Shown here: positions 8,298-16,932 of the stretch, piece by piece | How the letters are laid out: the number at the start of each line of letters is the position of its first letter | Numbering within the stretch: the stretch's first letter is position 1 | Assembly: GCF_900573985.1 (NCBI RefSeq) | Contig: NZ_UWOK01000001.1 | Location: forward strand, 558,001-622,000 | Direction: 5' to 3' | DNA from: Campylobacter showae | GTDB taxonomy: Bacteria; Campylobacterota; Campylobacteria; Campylobacterales; Campylobacteraceae | DNA: 64,000 bases | Program-made: the position numbers and the translations under genes | Notes under the pieces: generated by a model | The model's database searches: none | What the model was told of the DNA's origin: nothing | The model's input: only the letters and a program-made list of their open reading frames with translations

Positions 8298-9394
8298 TGC
8301 TGGGCTCGACGGGCTCGATCGGGACAAATACCCTAAATCTAGCCCGTAAATTCGGCCTTAGCGTCGAGGCGCTGAGCTGCGCGTCAAACTACGAGCTTTT
8401 AAACGAGCAAATCGCCGAATTTAAGCCTAAATTCGTCTGCATCGCCGAGTCAAAATTTGCTAAATTTGTAAAACACAAACGCGTTTTTGCGGGCGCGCAG
8501 GGTATCTGCGATATGCTAAAAGAGTGCGAAAGCAAACGCGTCGTAAACTCTCTAGTGGGCTTTGCGGGACTGGCTCCTAGCCTAAGCGCACAAAAGCTAG
8601 GCAAAAAGCTAGCGCTTGCCAATAAAGAAAGCCTCGTCGCGGGCGGCAAATTTTTAAACACGAGCGCGATAAATCCGATAGATAGCGAGCATTTCGGGCT
8701 TAAATTTCTGCTCGCGAACAAAACCCCGGTCGCTAGGCTCGTCATCACGGCCTCGGGCGGCGCCTTTTACAAAACCCCGTTAAAAGCCCTAAAAGACGCC
8801 CGCGCCGCGGACGCGCTAAAGCATCCAAACTGGAGCATGGGCGCAAAGATCACGATCGACAGCGCGACGATGGCGAACAAGCTTTTTGAGGTACTGGAGG
8901 CTTTTTGGCTCTACGGCGTGCGGGATATCGAGGCACTCATCGAGCGCACGTCCACGGTGCACGCGCTGGTGGAGTTTGCCGACGGCTCGACTACGGCGCA
9001 TCTATCTAAAACCGATATGATTTTAGCCATCGCGCATGCGATTTTGGGCGAGAACGGAGCGCTAAATTTAAGCGCCGCCGATGTGCAAATCGTGCCGAAT
9101 TTAGACCTAAAAACTCTAAAAAACATAAAATTCGGCGAGATAAATTTGAAAAAATATCCCATCTTTTCGCTAAAAGATCAGGCTTTGCAAAACCCTGATC
9201 TTGGCGTCGCTATCAACGCCGCAAACGAAGTCGCCGTGTATAAATTTTTGCGCGGCGAATGCGGATTTTTGGACATCTCGCGAACGGTTTTAGCTGCGGC
9301 AAAGAGGTTTGAAAACGAAAAGATAGAGAGCGAGGGTAAGATCTTTGAAGTAGATGCTGAAGTGAGAAAGTGGGCGGAAAAGTCGCTGAAGTAG
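8291..9394 (+). CDS. dxr: 1-deoxy-D-xylulose 5-phosphate reductoisomerase
   Basis: Dxr performs the first committed step of MEP-pathway isoprenoid synthesis: reduction and rearrangement of DXP to MEP with NADPH and a divalent metal. It starts at a GTG inside the end of cdsA, giving MVVLGSTGSIGTNTL, the expected NADPH-binding N-terminus. Other landmarks are LANKESLV (about 115), SEHFGLKF, ASGGAF, the metal/substrate loop MGAKITIDSATMANKLFEVL (about 183-202) and NAANEVAVYKFL near the C-terminus. At 367 residues it is slightly shorter than the 390-400 typical of E. coli type enzymes. A palindromic repeat begins directly after its stop. Confidence 0.95.
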   Translation: MVVLGSTGSIGTNTLNLARKFGLSVEALSCASNYELLNEQIAEFKPKFVCIAESKFAKFVKHKRVFAGAQGICDMLKECESKRVVNSLVGFAGLAPSLSAQKLGKKLALANKESLVAGGKFLNTSAINPIDSEHFGLKFLLANKTPVARLVITASGGAFYKTPLKALKDARAADALKHPNWSMGAKITIDSATMANKLFEVLEAFWLYGVRDIEALIERTSTVHALVEFADGSTTAHLSKTDMILAIAHAILGENGALNLSAADVQIVPNLDLKTLKNIKFGEINLKKYPIFSLKDQALQNPDLGVAINAANEVAVYKFLRGECGFLDISRTVLAAAKRFENEKIESEGKIFEVDAEVRKWAEKSLK

Positions 9395-9525
9395 CGGCTT
9401 GTCTTTTTGCTCTATACTTCGTTGGATTTAAATTTTACTCGGTCACTACCGACGAGGTAGCTCCCGCCCATAAATTTAAATCCGCCTCGCCTAGAGCAAA
9501 AATACTTCGCCTTGACTCTTTACGC
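9395..9525 (+). repeat. Palindromic hairpin repeat directly after dxr
   Basis: It starts CGGCTTGTCTTTTTGCTCTA at the first base after the dxr stop and ends with AAAAATACTTCGCCTTGAC. The arms pair across a centre near CGGTCACTACCGACGAGGTA. It is the forward-strand counterpart of the copy beside leuC. Confidence 0.65.
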
Positions 9526-9570
9526 TCAAATTTGAAGTCAAATTTGGTTAAATTTTCAAAATTTTACCCA

Positions 9571-9832
9571 CCGAGACCCGCACCTTGAAAACGTCAAATT
9601 TGAATCATATTTGCGACGCTTTGCGCGAGCAAAGCAGTGTCGCCACATTAAAAGCGTCGTAGGGGGATGGGGATTAAAGGGGGTGGGGAGCGACTTCGCC
9701 ATTCAAGCCCCCACCCCCTTTACAATAAAGTAAAAAACAACCTCAAACGGTTGTTTTTTACGCAAGAAAGCCAAACTCGCAATCCCAAATTCAACCAAAT
9801 CAAATTTAGCATTTTCAAGATTCGGGTCTCGG
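9571..9832 (+). repeat. MITE-like element, copy 2
   Basis: The 262-base element is bounded by CCGAGACCCGCACCTTGAAAA and its inverted partner TTTTCAAGATTCGGGTCTCGG. Inside are a GCGACGCTTTGCG segment, a GC-rich hairpin (AAAGGGGGTGGGG at 9676 paired with CCCCACCCCCTTT ending at 9721) and the AAACAACC...GGTTGTTT terminator-like stem. No protein is encoded. Confidence 0.75.
9731..9760. terminator. Bidirectional terminator-like stem-loop inside repeat
   Basis: TAAAAAACAACC, a CTCAAAC-type loop and GGTTGTTTTTTA form a perfect stem with A-tract and T-tract, so it could end transcription from either side. The same 30 bases recur at 14114 and 21860. Confidence 0.65.
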
Positions 9833-9907
9833 CGAGTAAATTTAAAATTAGCTCGAAAATTTGCTTAAAACGACACTTTTTCGTCGCCGTAATCGTTGCT
9901 AATATGT

Positions 9908-9913
9908 TATAAT
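9908..9913 (+). promoter_or_regulatory. -10 box (TATAAT) upstream of the uracil permease gene
   Basis: TATAAT lies 108 bases upstream of the ATG at 10021, implying a leader of about 100 bases. No attenuator or riboswitch structure was recognised in that leader. Confidence 0.45.
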
Positions 9914-10020
9914 TTTGCGAATTTTAAATCGCTTTGTGTTTAAATTTGGCTGCAAAACAAGACAAGCGCTGCAAATTTCAAGAGTCACAAAAATAAGCCG
10001 TAAAATAAAAAGAGGAAAAA

Positions 10021-11262
10021 ATGGAAAAATACGAAGGCTATAATCTTAGACCAAAAGACGCTCTCGTCGGTGTGCAGTTTTTATTCGTCGCGTTTGGCGC
10101 GCTCGTGCTGGTGCCGATTTTGACGGGGCTTGATACGTCCGTGGCGCTGTTTACGGCGGGCATCGGCACGCTGCTGTTTCAGCTCATCACGCGCAAACAC
10201 GTCCCGCCGATCTTTCTCGCATCTAGTTTCGCGTTTATCGCACCGCTTAGCTTTGGCGTGAAGGAGTGGGGAATCGCCGCGACGATGGGCGGAGTGATCG
10301 CGGCGGGGCTATTTTACGTGGCTTTGAGCTTGCTCATTAGGCTCAAAGGCGAGGGATTTTTGCATAAAATTTTACCGCCCGTGGTCGTCGGTCCCGTCAT
10401 CATGACGATCGGTCTCATCCTCTCGCCAGCAGCCGTAAATATGGTCATGGGCAAGGGCAAGGAGGCGCTCTATACGCAGGGGCAGTCGCTTACTATCGCG
10501 CTCATCTCGCTCTCAGCGGTTATCGTCGTTATGATGTTTGGCCGCGGTATGCTGCGCCTAGTGCCGATACTTTGCGGCATCGCGGCTGGATACTGCGCGT
10601 CGCTGTTTGTAGGGATAGTGGATTTTACGCCGATTCTAAACGCGCCGTGGTTTGCGCTGCCAAATTTCACCGCACCGGTTTTTAAGCTCGAAGCCGTGAT
10701 CTACATGGTGCCTATCGCTATCGCGCCCGCGATCGAGCACATCGGCGATATGCTCGCGATCAGCAACGTCACGAAGGAAAATTTCCTCAAAAATCCGGGG
10801 CTTAAAAGCACGCTGCTTGGCGACGGACTCGCGACGTCGCTAGCAGGATGCTTCGGTGGGCCGCCAAACACCACCTACTCCGAAGTCACGGGCGCGGTTA
10901 GCATCACGAAAGCCTACAACCCCGCCATCATGACCTTTGCCGCGCTTGCGGCGATACTGCTCGCCTTCGTAGGCAAGCTCGGCGCCGCGCTCTCCACGAT
11001 CCCCGCCCCCGTCATCGGCGGCATCATGCTGCTGCTTTTCGGTATCATCGCTAGCGTGGGCATGGAAACGCTCATAAAAAACAGCGTGGATCTAGCCGAG
11101 CCGCGCAATATGATCATCGTCGCGCTCATCTTCGTCTGCGCGATCGGCGGCATGGTGCTTGACTTCGGTGCGATGAGCTTTAGCGGCGTGGGGCTTGGCG
11201 CGATTATCGGCATCACGCTAAATTTGGTATTGCCAAAGACCAAGCATTTTGACGGGTACTAA
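10021..11262 (+). CDS. uraA: Uracil/xanthine permease (NCS2 family, UraA-like)
   Basis: A 413-residue inner-membrane symporter with about 12-14 hydrophobic helices. NCS2 landmarks are visible: FLASSFAFIAP in the first half, AIEHIGDMLAISNV (about residues 239-252, containing the substrate-binding Glu) and GGPPNTTYSEVTG (about 280-292, with the second conserved Glu). These fit UraA-type uracil-proton symport better than xanthine or urate carriers, though the substrate is inferred. It has an AGAGGAAAAA ribosome-binding site and stands alone between repeat-containing gaps. Confidence 0.88.
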   Translation: MEKYEGYNLRPKDALVGVQFLFVAFGALVLVPILTGLDTSVALFTAGIGTLLFQLITRKHVPPIFLASSFAFIAPLSFGVKEWGIAATMGGVIAAGLFYVALSLLIRLKGEGFLHKILPPVVVGPVIMTIGLILSPAAVNMVMGKGKEALYTQGQSLTIALISLSAVIVVMMFGRGMLRLVPILCGIAAGYCASLFVGIVDFTPILNAPWFALPNFTAPVFKLEAVIYMVPIAIAPAIEHIGDMLAISNVTKENFLKNPGLKSTLLGDGLATSLAGCFGGPPNTTYSEVTGAVSITKAYNPAIMTFAALAAILLAFVGKLGAALSTIPAPVIGGIMLLLFGIIASVGMETLIKNSVDLAEPRNMIIVALIFVCAIGGMVLDFGAMSFSGVGLGAIIGITLNLVLPKTKHFDGY

Positions 11263-11446
11263 GTTAAATTTGCGCGGAGCTTGCGTCGTTTCGCGAATGC
11301 GGGTAAATTTGAGTTGAGGCTTTGCCGTCAAATTTGATAAGGTTTAAATTTACCCGCGGCTTTCGCCGCCAAATTTACCGCACTCTAAATTTTAAAATTT
11401 CCCCGCAAACGCTTTTAAATTTCTAACGTTTTAAACTAGCAAGATA

Positions 11447-11452
11447 TATAAT
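11447..11452 (+). promoter_or_regulatory. -10 box placed for a leaderless transcript
   Basis: TATAAT ends six bases before the ATG at 11459 and no Shine-Dalgarno sequence intervenes, the same arrangement as at the NFACT gene. Confidence 0.5.
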
Positions 11453-11458
11453 TGCCTT

Positions 11459-12361
11459 ATGAAAAAGGCAGATAATTTAAGTAAATTTGATAAAAAGGCG
11501 CTGAGGCTTCTCTTTGCGGTACTTTTCGTGCCGATGTTCGTCTCGCTCGTTTTTATCTATGAGTTATCGGTGTATGACCGCTCGCGCGAGCTGCCCGCAC
11601 ACTTTCGCCCGGTCGATCGGTGGCTGAGCGACGGACGCAGCGTTTATAAGGGCGGCGAGAGGCTAAATTTCACGCCTAGCGAGCAGATGTATCTCGCGGA
11701 GCCAAATGCCGGCATAGAGTTTCTTTTTGATCCCGCTACGGGCTTGGTGTTTATGGACGGCGAGAGGTTTGAGGCTGCAAACGAGCCCTATACGCCGCTA
11801 AATTTTCAGAGCGGCCACCAGAAATACATGCTGTTTGCGAGCAAAAACGGCATATTTTATCTAAGCAAGGATAAAATTTTAAATCGTCCGCGCGGCAGCG
11901 GTATCGAGGGCTGGATAAAAGACGCGCTTTGGTACGTTTATTATAAATTTGGCGGAGATGGCGGTAAGCTAAGCGCGCTAAAAAGGGCGGGCGATAATCC
12001 GTTTAAAGGCGCCGTGCGGCAGATCTCGGAAAGGCTTTTGAAAGACGACGCGGGATTTTATTATCTAAATTTTTACTCGCATAGCGTTTACGTCACGGGT
12101 CGCAGCGGCAGGCATCTGGATAAGCGGACGAATTTCATAGATCTGCGAAAGATCACGCTTGGCGTGCATGATGATGAGGTGATGGCACAGATCGCGGACG
12201 AGGCGGCGCGAAACCCGGAGATGTCGCAGCCTATCTTTACCGCGCAGGACGTGGAGTATGAAAACGGCGCGGCCTTTTATATGTATTGCCTCGCGGCGGT
12301 TTTATTGCTTGGGGCTTGGATTTATAGTTACTTTAGAAAGCGCAGCTTGCGACGCGGTTAA
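11459..12361 (+). CDS. Bitopic membrane protein of unknown function
   Basis: I do not recognise this 300-residue protein. It has a basic N-terminus followed by one membrane helix (about 19-38, LLFAVLFVPMFVSLVFIYEL), a large presumably periplasmic domain rich in Tyr, Phe and charged residues (about 40-268), and a second helix near the C-terminus (about 272-290) followed by RKRSLRRG. The topology places both ends in the cytoplasm. It is followed 97 bases later by creD in the same direction, so a shared envelope role is possible but not shown. It has no cysteine-based lipoprotein signal. Confidence 0.65.
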   Translation: MKKADNLSKFDKKALRLLFAVLFVPMFVSLVFIYELSVYDRSRELPAHFRPVDRWLSDGRSVYKGGERLNFTPSEQMYLAEPNAGIEFLFDPATGLVFMDGERFEAANEPYTPLNFQSGHQKYMLFASKNGIFYLSKDKILNRPRGSGIEGWIKDALWYVYYKFGGDGGKLSALKRAGDNPFKGAVRQISERLLKDDAGFYYLNFYSHSVYVTGRSGRHLDKRTNFIDLRKITLGVHDDEVMAQIADEAARNPEMSQPIFTAQDVEYENGAAFYMYCLAAVLLLGAWIYSYFRKRSLRRG

Positions 12362-12458
12362 ATTTGTCGTCAAATTTGCTCTAAATTTACAACCTTTCTT
12401 ACCGATTTATTACGATTTCCGGTTAAAATTGCAGTGAAAAAAATCAAAAGGAAATCCA

Positions 12459-13787
12459 ATGGAAAACAAAATCATAAACAGCGTCAGGGGCGGCTTTTGG
12501 ACGAAGCCCGTCATCATTTTCGTCTTGCTTTTGCTGCTGCTTATCCCGCTAGGTTTCATCAGTTCGATGATTTCTGACCGCGCCTACGTCAAACGCACCG
12601 CCGAGGAGTCCATCATGCAGCCCGTCGGCGGGGAGCTTAGGATCGAGGGTGTTTTGATCTCAGTGCCGTATAAAAAGCAAGCGGCGATCTACAACGAAAA
12701 CGGCGTAGCGGCGGTATCGCAGACGACCGAGCAGATCATGATAGCGCCTCAGTCATACGAGCTATCGACCCAGCTAAATCCGCAGTATCTAAAGCGCGGT
12801 ATATTTAGCGTGCCCGTCTTTAACGGCGACGTCGCGCTAAAAGCAAAATTTGCGCCGCTAAATTTCGAGCAGCTAAATATCACAGAAAGCGACGTTTTGC
12901 TAGGCGAGGCGACGCTGATTTTAGGCGTGGGCAGCAAAAAGACCTTTACCGCGTTTCCCGCGCTAAAAGCAAACGGCCAAGAACTCGCGCAGTCTTTTGC
13001 GCCGCCTAAATACTCGCCCTTTGCCCAAAGCGTCCACTACAAACTACCCGCAAATTTAGCAAGCGGCGGCTTTGAGCTAGCGGGCGCGCTATCTATGCAG
13101 GGCGGGCAGAGCGCGAGCTTCGTTCCCGTCGGGCAGGATAATAAATTTGACGTAAAATCCTCGTGGAGTTCTCCGTCTTTTAGCGGCGGCTGGCTGCCTA
13201 AATCGCGCGAAGTTACTAGCAGCGGCTTTAACGCGCAGTGGGAGATCTCGGGCCTTAGCACTGGCGTTTCGCAGGCGTGGATCATGGACGGCAGGCGCGA
13301 GATGGGGCTGGAGAGCGTCGAGGCTAGCTTCATCAGTCCCGTAAACAACTACTCGCTCATCGCGCGCTGCGTGACCTACGCGATCTTGTTTTTAGCGGTG
13401 CCGTTTTTGGCGATCTTTTTGTGCGAAATTTACAGCCGCGTCCGCATTCACCCGATCCAGTACCTACTCATCGGAGCCGCCGATGTGCTATTTTACCTGC
13501 TCGTGCTTTCGTTTTCCGAGCATATTAGCTTTTTAGCTAGCTATCTCGTTGCGGCCGCAGCCGTGTGTGCGACGATACTTTTTTACGGCTCGGCGATCTT
13601 TCGGGCACGCAAATGGGGCGTTTTTATTGCGCTCGTACACGGAGTTAGCTACTGCTTGCTCTACGGCATCTTGCAGTCTGAGGACTACGCGCTTTTGATG
13701 GGTAGCGTGATGATATTTGCGGTGATTGCGCTGGTGATGTATTTGACCAGGAAGATAGATTGGTACGAAAACGGGCTGAAAATTTAG
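12459..13787 (+). CDS. creD: CreD-family inner-membrane protein
   Basis: The 442-residue protein has the CreD layout: an N-terminal helix (about 18-38), a large periplasmic domain (about 40-300, with SVPYKKQ and FSVPVFNGDVALKAKF) and a C-terminal group of about five to six helices (305-435, with the RIHPIQYLLIGAADVLFYLL signature). CreD is associated with cell-envelope stress and colicin tolerance in E. coli, where CreBC controls it; the biochemical activity is unknown. No creB or creC lies beside it. A palindromic repeat starts straight after the stop. Confidence 0.85.
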   Translation: MENKIINSVRGGFWTKPVIIFVLLLLLLIPLGFISSMISDRAYVKRTAEESIMQPVGGELRIEGVLISVPYKKQAAIYNENGVAAVSQTTEQIMIAPQSYELSTQLNPQYLKRGIFSVPVFNGDVALKAKFAPLNFEQLNITESDVLLGEATLILGVGSKKTFTAFPALKANGQELAQSFAPPKYSPFAQSVHYKLPANLASGGFELAGALSMQGGQSASFVPVGQDNKFDVKSSWSSPSFSGGWLPKSREVTSSGFNAQWEISGLSTGVSQAWIMDGRREMGLESVEASFISPVNNYSLIARCVTYAILFLAVPFLAIFLCEIYSRVRIHPIQYLLIGAADVLFYLLVLSFSEHISFLASYLVAAAAVCATILFYGSAIFRARKWGVFIALVHGVSYCLLYGILQSEDYALLMGSVMIFAVIALVMYLTRKIDWYENGLKI

Positions 13788-13930
13788 CCTTTTGCGGCTT
13801 GTCTCGCGAGCGCTTTTAAATGATTTCGTAAATTTCGCCCTGCGACAGACTATATGTCTAGTCTTGGGACGAAATTTACTTCAAAACATTTAAAATCATC
13901 TCGCGATACTTCGCCTTATCGTTTTACATT
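13788..13930 (+). repeat. Palindromic hairpin repeat directly after creD
   Basis: The repeat runs from GCGGCTTGTCTCGCGAGCGC to CATCTCGCGATACTTCGCC. Its centre is AGACTATATGTCT, a near-perfect short palindrome, and its arms TTTTAAATGATTTCG and CATTTAAAATCATC pair imperfectly. It is the clearest plus-strand copy. Confidence 0.65.
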
Positions 13931-13951
13931 CAAATTTGTAAATTTGAGTCT

Positions 13952-14215
13952 CCGAGACCCGTACCTTGAAAACGTCAAATTTGATTTAAAACTCGCGACG
14001 CTTTGCGTCAGCAAAGCTATGTCGCCACCCTAAAAGCGTCGTAGGGGGAGGGGGATTTAAAGGGGGTGGGGAGCGACTTCGCAATTTAAGCCCCCACCCC
14101 CTTTACAATAAAGTAAAAAACAACCTCAAACGGTTGTTTTTTACTCAAGGAAGCCAAACTCACAACGCTAAATTTAACCAAACCAAATTTAGCATTTTCG
14201 CGGTGCGGGTCTCGG
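13952..14215 (+). repeat. MITE-like element, copy 3
   Basis: This 264-base copy is the closest match to the one at 9571, sharing CCGAGACCCGTACCTTGAAAA on the left, GGTGCGGGTCTCGG on the right, the GC-rich hairpin and the AACAACC stem. The two copies are clearly one family rather than chance similarity. Confidence 0.78.
14114..14143. terminator. Bidirectional terminator-like stem-loop inside repeat
   Basis: Identical in sequence to the stem-loop at 9731, with A-tract before and T-tract after a perfect AACAACC/GGTTGTT stem. Confidence 0.65.
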
Positions 14216-14250
14216 CGAGTAAAATTTAAAAATTTATCCGAATTTAACGC

Positions 14251-14256
14251 TATAAT
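14251..14256 (+). promoter_or_regulatory. -10 box (TATAAT) for the MORN-like protein gene
   Basis: TATAAT lies 39 bases before the ATG at 14296; an AAAGGA ribosome-binding site sits between them. Confidence 0.5.
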
Positions 14257-14295
14257 CACGCTCGTTTTAAAAATACAAAAATTTAAAGGATAAAA

Positions 14296-15099
14296 ATGAA
14301 AAATTTTCTCGCGCTATTTTTGGCGCTTAGCTTTGCCGCTTCGTCGCAGGCATTTGGCGGCGAAAAACCGAGCTCCGCGAAGCAAAACGCTCAAATTTTA
14401 CCCCCGAGCGAGCTAAAATTTACCCCGCGACCAAAGCTAAAAGGCAAGCAAACGGGCGAGCTGGAGATGAGGTTTAGCTACGACGTAGAAAGGACGGGCG
14501 AGTACGATCCGGAAAGCCGCCTAGAGCTAAACAACGTCTATGAGCGCATCTATACGCCTGAGGGCGAGACGCTATTTTACGGTAGGCTATACGGCTATAT
14601 CAAGCCGCCCTTGCATCACCCACAAAAGCAGATCGTGAAATTTATCAAAAGCGGCCAAGAGCGCTGGATTGAGATAGATTTTTATCATGCGGACGGCATG
14701 CATAGTGGCACGCTGCAGCTGTGCTTGTGGGACGATATAAACGTCGAAGTCAAAGAGGCCTTTGACGAAGGCAACGTCGCGGGGCTATATAAATCGAGCA
14801 ATAAATTCGACGTGATGCTGGGTATCTTTTCCGACAATAACAACTTCTCCTACTCTAGTAGCGGCAAACCCCGCCAAAAGCACTTTATCACGGTGCGCTC
14901 GGGGCCTAAAGAGGATTACTACGAAAACTACGACGAAAACGGCGAGATCGAAAACACGAGCTACCAAAAAGACACGGTATTTATCTGGGTAAAGACGTTT
15001 TATCCAAACGGCCGACTAAAGTCGCTCAACGACTACGAAAATAAGATCGAGTGGGAGTATGATGAGAGGGGGAAAATAATAAGAGAGGAGAAATTTTAA
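14296..15099 (+). CDS. Exported MORN/YwqK-like protein of unknown function
   Basis: A 267-residue protein with a cleavable signal peptide (about 1-20, ending SSQAFGG). Its last third contains YENYDENGEIENTSYQ, then FYPNGRLKSLNDYENK and EYDERGKIIREE, the Tyr-x-x-Gly-x-x-x/Asn-Gly-Arg-Leu pattern of MORN-type or YwqK-type repeats. The central region (about 50-190) is not recognised. It is probably periplasmic or surface-facing. YwqK relatives are sometimes annotated as antitoxins, but nothing toxin-like lies nearby, so I do not make that claim. Confidence 0.65.
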   Translation: MKNFLALFLALSFAASSQAFGGEKPSSAKQNAQILPPSELKFTPRPKLKGKQTGELEMRFSYDVERTGEYDPESRLELNNVYERIYTPEGETLFYGRLYGYIKPPLHHPQKQIVKFIKSGQERWIEIDFYHADGMHSGTLQLCLWDDINVEVKEAFDEGNVAGLYKSSNKFDVMLGIFSDNNNFSYSSSGKPRQKHFITVRSGPKEDYYENYDENGEIENTSYQKDTVFIWVKTFYPNGRLKSLNDYENKIEWEYDERGKIIREEKF

Positions 15100-15240
15100 A
15101 TTTTTCGGCTTGTCTTTTGAGCGCTTTTTGCGGATTTTGTTAAAATTTGACTCGATAGGCTACATGCCTTATCTTCGTCAAATTTTAACTTCAAAACCCC
15201 AAAAATCATCTCAAAATACTTCGCCTTATCGTTTTACGTT
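15100..15240 (+). repeat. Palindromic hairpin repeat after the MORN-like gene
   Basis: It begins at TTTTTCGGCTTGTCTTTTGAG right after the stop codon and ends ATACTTCGCCTTATCG. GTTAAAATTTGAC and GTCAAATTTTAAC form strongly pairing inner arms around ATAGGCTACATGCCTTAT. Confidence 0.65.
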
Positions 15241-15261
15241 CAAATTTGCAAATTTGAGCCA

Positions 15262-15590
15262 CCAAGACCCGTACCGCAAAAACGCAAATTTAAAAAACGT
15301 GCGGCGCGACAGCGCGGTCGCACCCCTTGAACGTGCAGTGGGGTAGGAGAGGGCTTGGGAGAGGAAGGGGCGACGCTTCGTAAGTAGTACCCCCTTCCTC
15401 TCCCCGAAGAAAAGATAAAGGCGGATACAAAAGGGAGCTCTTTTGCTTCGGCTTTGCCTCGCAACTGCAAAGCAGAGCGTAATTCAAGCCCCTTCCCCCT
15501 TAACAAGAAAGGTTGATTTGCGCAAAAAGCTAATGCACAAAACCAAATTTAACAAAACCAAATTTAGTACCTTAAAGGCGCAGGTCTCGG
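15262..15590 (+). repeat. MITE-like element, copy 4, enlarged
   Basis: Ends are CCAAGACCCGTACCGC and GGCGCAGGTCTCGG. At 329 bases it is the longest copy. The GC-rich arms are present in two nested forms: AGGAAGGGG...CCCCTTCCT and, further right, AAGCCCCTTCCCCCTT. An extra segment between them includes CTTTTGCTTCGGCTTTGCCT. It lacks the AACAACC stem. Short open frames inside it are unlikely to be genes. Confidence 0.6.
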
Positions 15591-15730
15591 TGCATCAAAT
15601 TCAGTTTCGTCGCAAATTTACGGCAAGCGATTTGCGCGCGTATTTTGCCGCCATTTCCAAAAAGCGAGTCGAATTTATAACCGCGAAAGCAAAAAGCGGT
15701 AAAATGCGCTAAAAAAGGAAAATTTACAAA

Positions 15731-16765
15731 ATGAGCGAAAATTTACGAAGTAGCAGTGCGGACGGGCTGATTTTGGGCATAGAAAGCAGCTGCGACGACA
15801 GCTCGGTGGCGCTACTCGATATAGAAACGCTGGAGCTAAAATTTCACAAAAAAATCTCGCAAGATGCCGAGCACTGCGCATTCGGCGGAGTGGTGCCGGA
15901 GCTAGCCGCCAGGCTTCACACCGCCGCGCTGCCTAAAATTTTAGAGCAGATCAAGGCGGAGTTACCCCGCGTAAAAGCCGTCGCCGTCACGAATGAGCCG
16001 GGGCTATCCGTGAGCCTAGTCGGCGGCGTCGCGATGGCAAAGGCGCTCGCCTCGTCACTGCGCGTGCCGCTGATAGCAGTAAACCACCTCGCCGGGCACG
16101 TGTATTCGCTATTTTTGTCGCAGGAGGCTCGGCTGCCTACGGGCGTGCTGCTAGTTAGCGGCGGGCACACGATGGTGCTAGATATCGGCGCGGACGGGGC
16201 TGTCGGCGTGCTGGCTGCCACGATGGACGATAGCTTCGGCGAGAGCTTTGACAAGGTCGCAAAGATGCTGGGGCTTGGGTATCCGGGCGGCGTAGTGGTC
16301 GAAAAGGCGGCAAAGAGCGGGCGCGAGAGGTTTAAATTTACCGTGCCGCTACTTGGCGACGCGCGCACGGCGTATAGCTTTTCGGGGCTAAAAAATCAGG
16401 TTCGCGTCGAAACCCAAAAGCTTGCCGCAAGCGGGAATCTGGGCGCGCAGGAGATCGCCGACATCTGCTTTGCCTTTGAAAATACGGCTTGCAAGCATAT
16501 TTTAAACAAGCTGGAAAAGATCTTTGCCCAGCGTAAATTCGAGCGTTTCGGCGTCGTGGGCGGAGCGAGCGCGAATCTAAATTTGCGCTCCCGTCTAAAG
16601 GCTCTATGCGATAAATACGGCTGCGAGCTCATCTGCGCGCCGCTGGAGTTTTGCTCCGATAATGCCGCTATGATCGCGCGCGCCGGACGCGAAAAGTACC
16701 TGCGCGGCGAGTTTGCAGGGCTTGATCTACAGGCTAGCCCTAGAAGCGAGCTAACGAGGATTTAG
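15731..16765 (+). CDS. tsaD: tRNA N6-threonylcarbamoyltransferase TsaD
   Basis: TsaD transfers threonylcarbamoyl from the AMP adduct to A37 of ANN-decoding tRNAs, together with TsaB and TsaE. The 344-residue protein shows LGIESSCDDSSVALL (about 16-30), the metal-binding NHLAGHVYS (about 114-122), LLVSGGHTMV, FDKVAKMLGLGYPGG and GVVGGASANLNLR with CSDNAAMIA near the C-terminus, all diagnostic of the Kae1/TsaD fold. An AAAAAAGGAAAA ribosome-binding site supports the start. No other t6A genes are adjacent. Confidence 0.95.
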   Translation: MSENLRSSSADGLILGIESSCDDSSVALLDIETLELKFHKKISQDAEHCAFGGVVPELAARLHTAALPKILEQIKAELPRVKAVAVTNEPGLSVSLVGGVAMAKALASSLRVPLIAVNHLAGHVYSLFLSQEARLPTGVLLVSGGHTMVLDIGADGAVGVLAATMDDSFGESFDKVAKMLGLGYPGGVVVEKAAKSGRERFKFTVPLLGDARTAYSFSGLKNQVRVETQKLAASGNLGAQEIADICFAFENTACKHILNKLEKIFAQRKFERFGVVGGASANLNLRSRLKALCDKYGCELICAPLEFCSDNAAMIARAGREKYLRGEFAGLDLQASPRSELTRI

Positions 16766-16932
16766 TTTCGGCTTTTGGCTGAAATTTGCTTTTTGGCTCA
16801 AATTTGGCGATTATTACCCCAAATTTAGCTTTTTGTGGTGCTGTTGTGAGCGAGCAATCATAAAGCACGGCAAATCTAAATTTGGCGTGATGAGCTAAAA
16901 GCGCCAAATTTATAGAATCTAAAATCGTTTCG

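Noticed and set aside
14296..15099. YwqK-type antitoxin
   Set aside because: The MORN/YwqK-like tail is real, but there is a signal peptide and no toxin gene beside it.
15240..15712. Small reading frames inside the repeat region before tsaD
   Set aside because: They cover repeat DNA, change between copies and have no conserved protein pattern.
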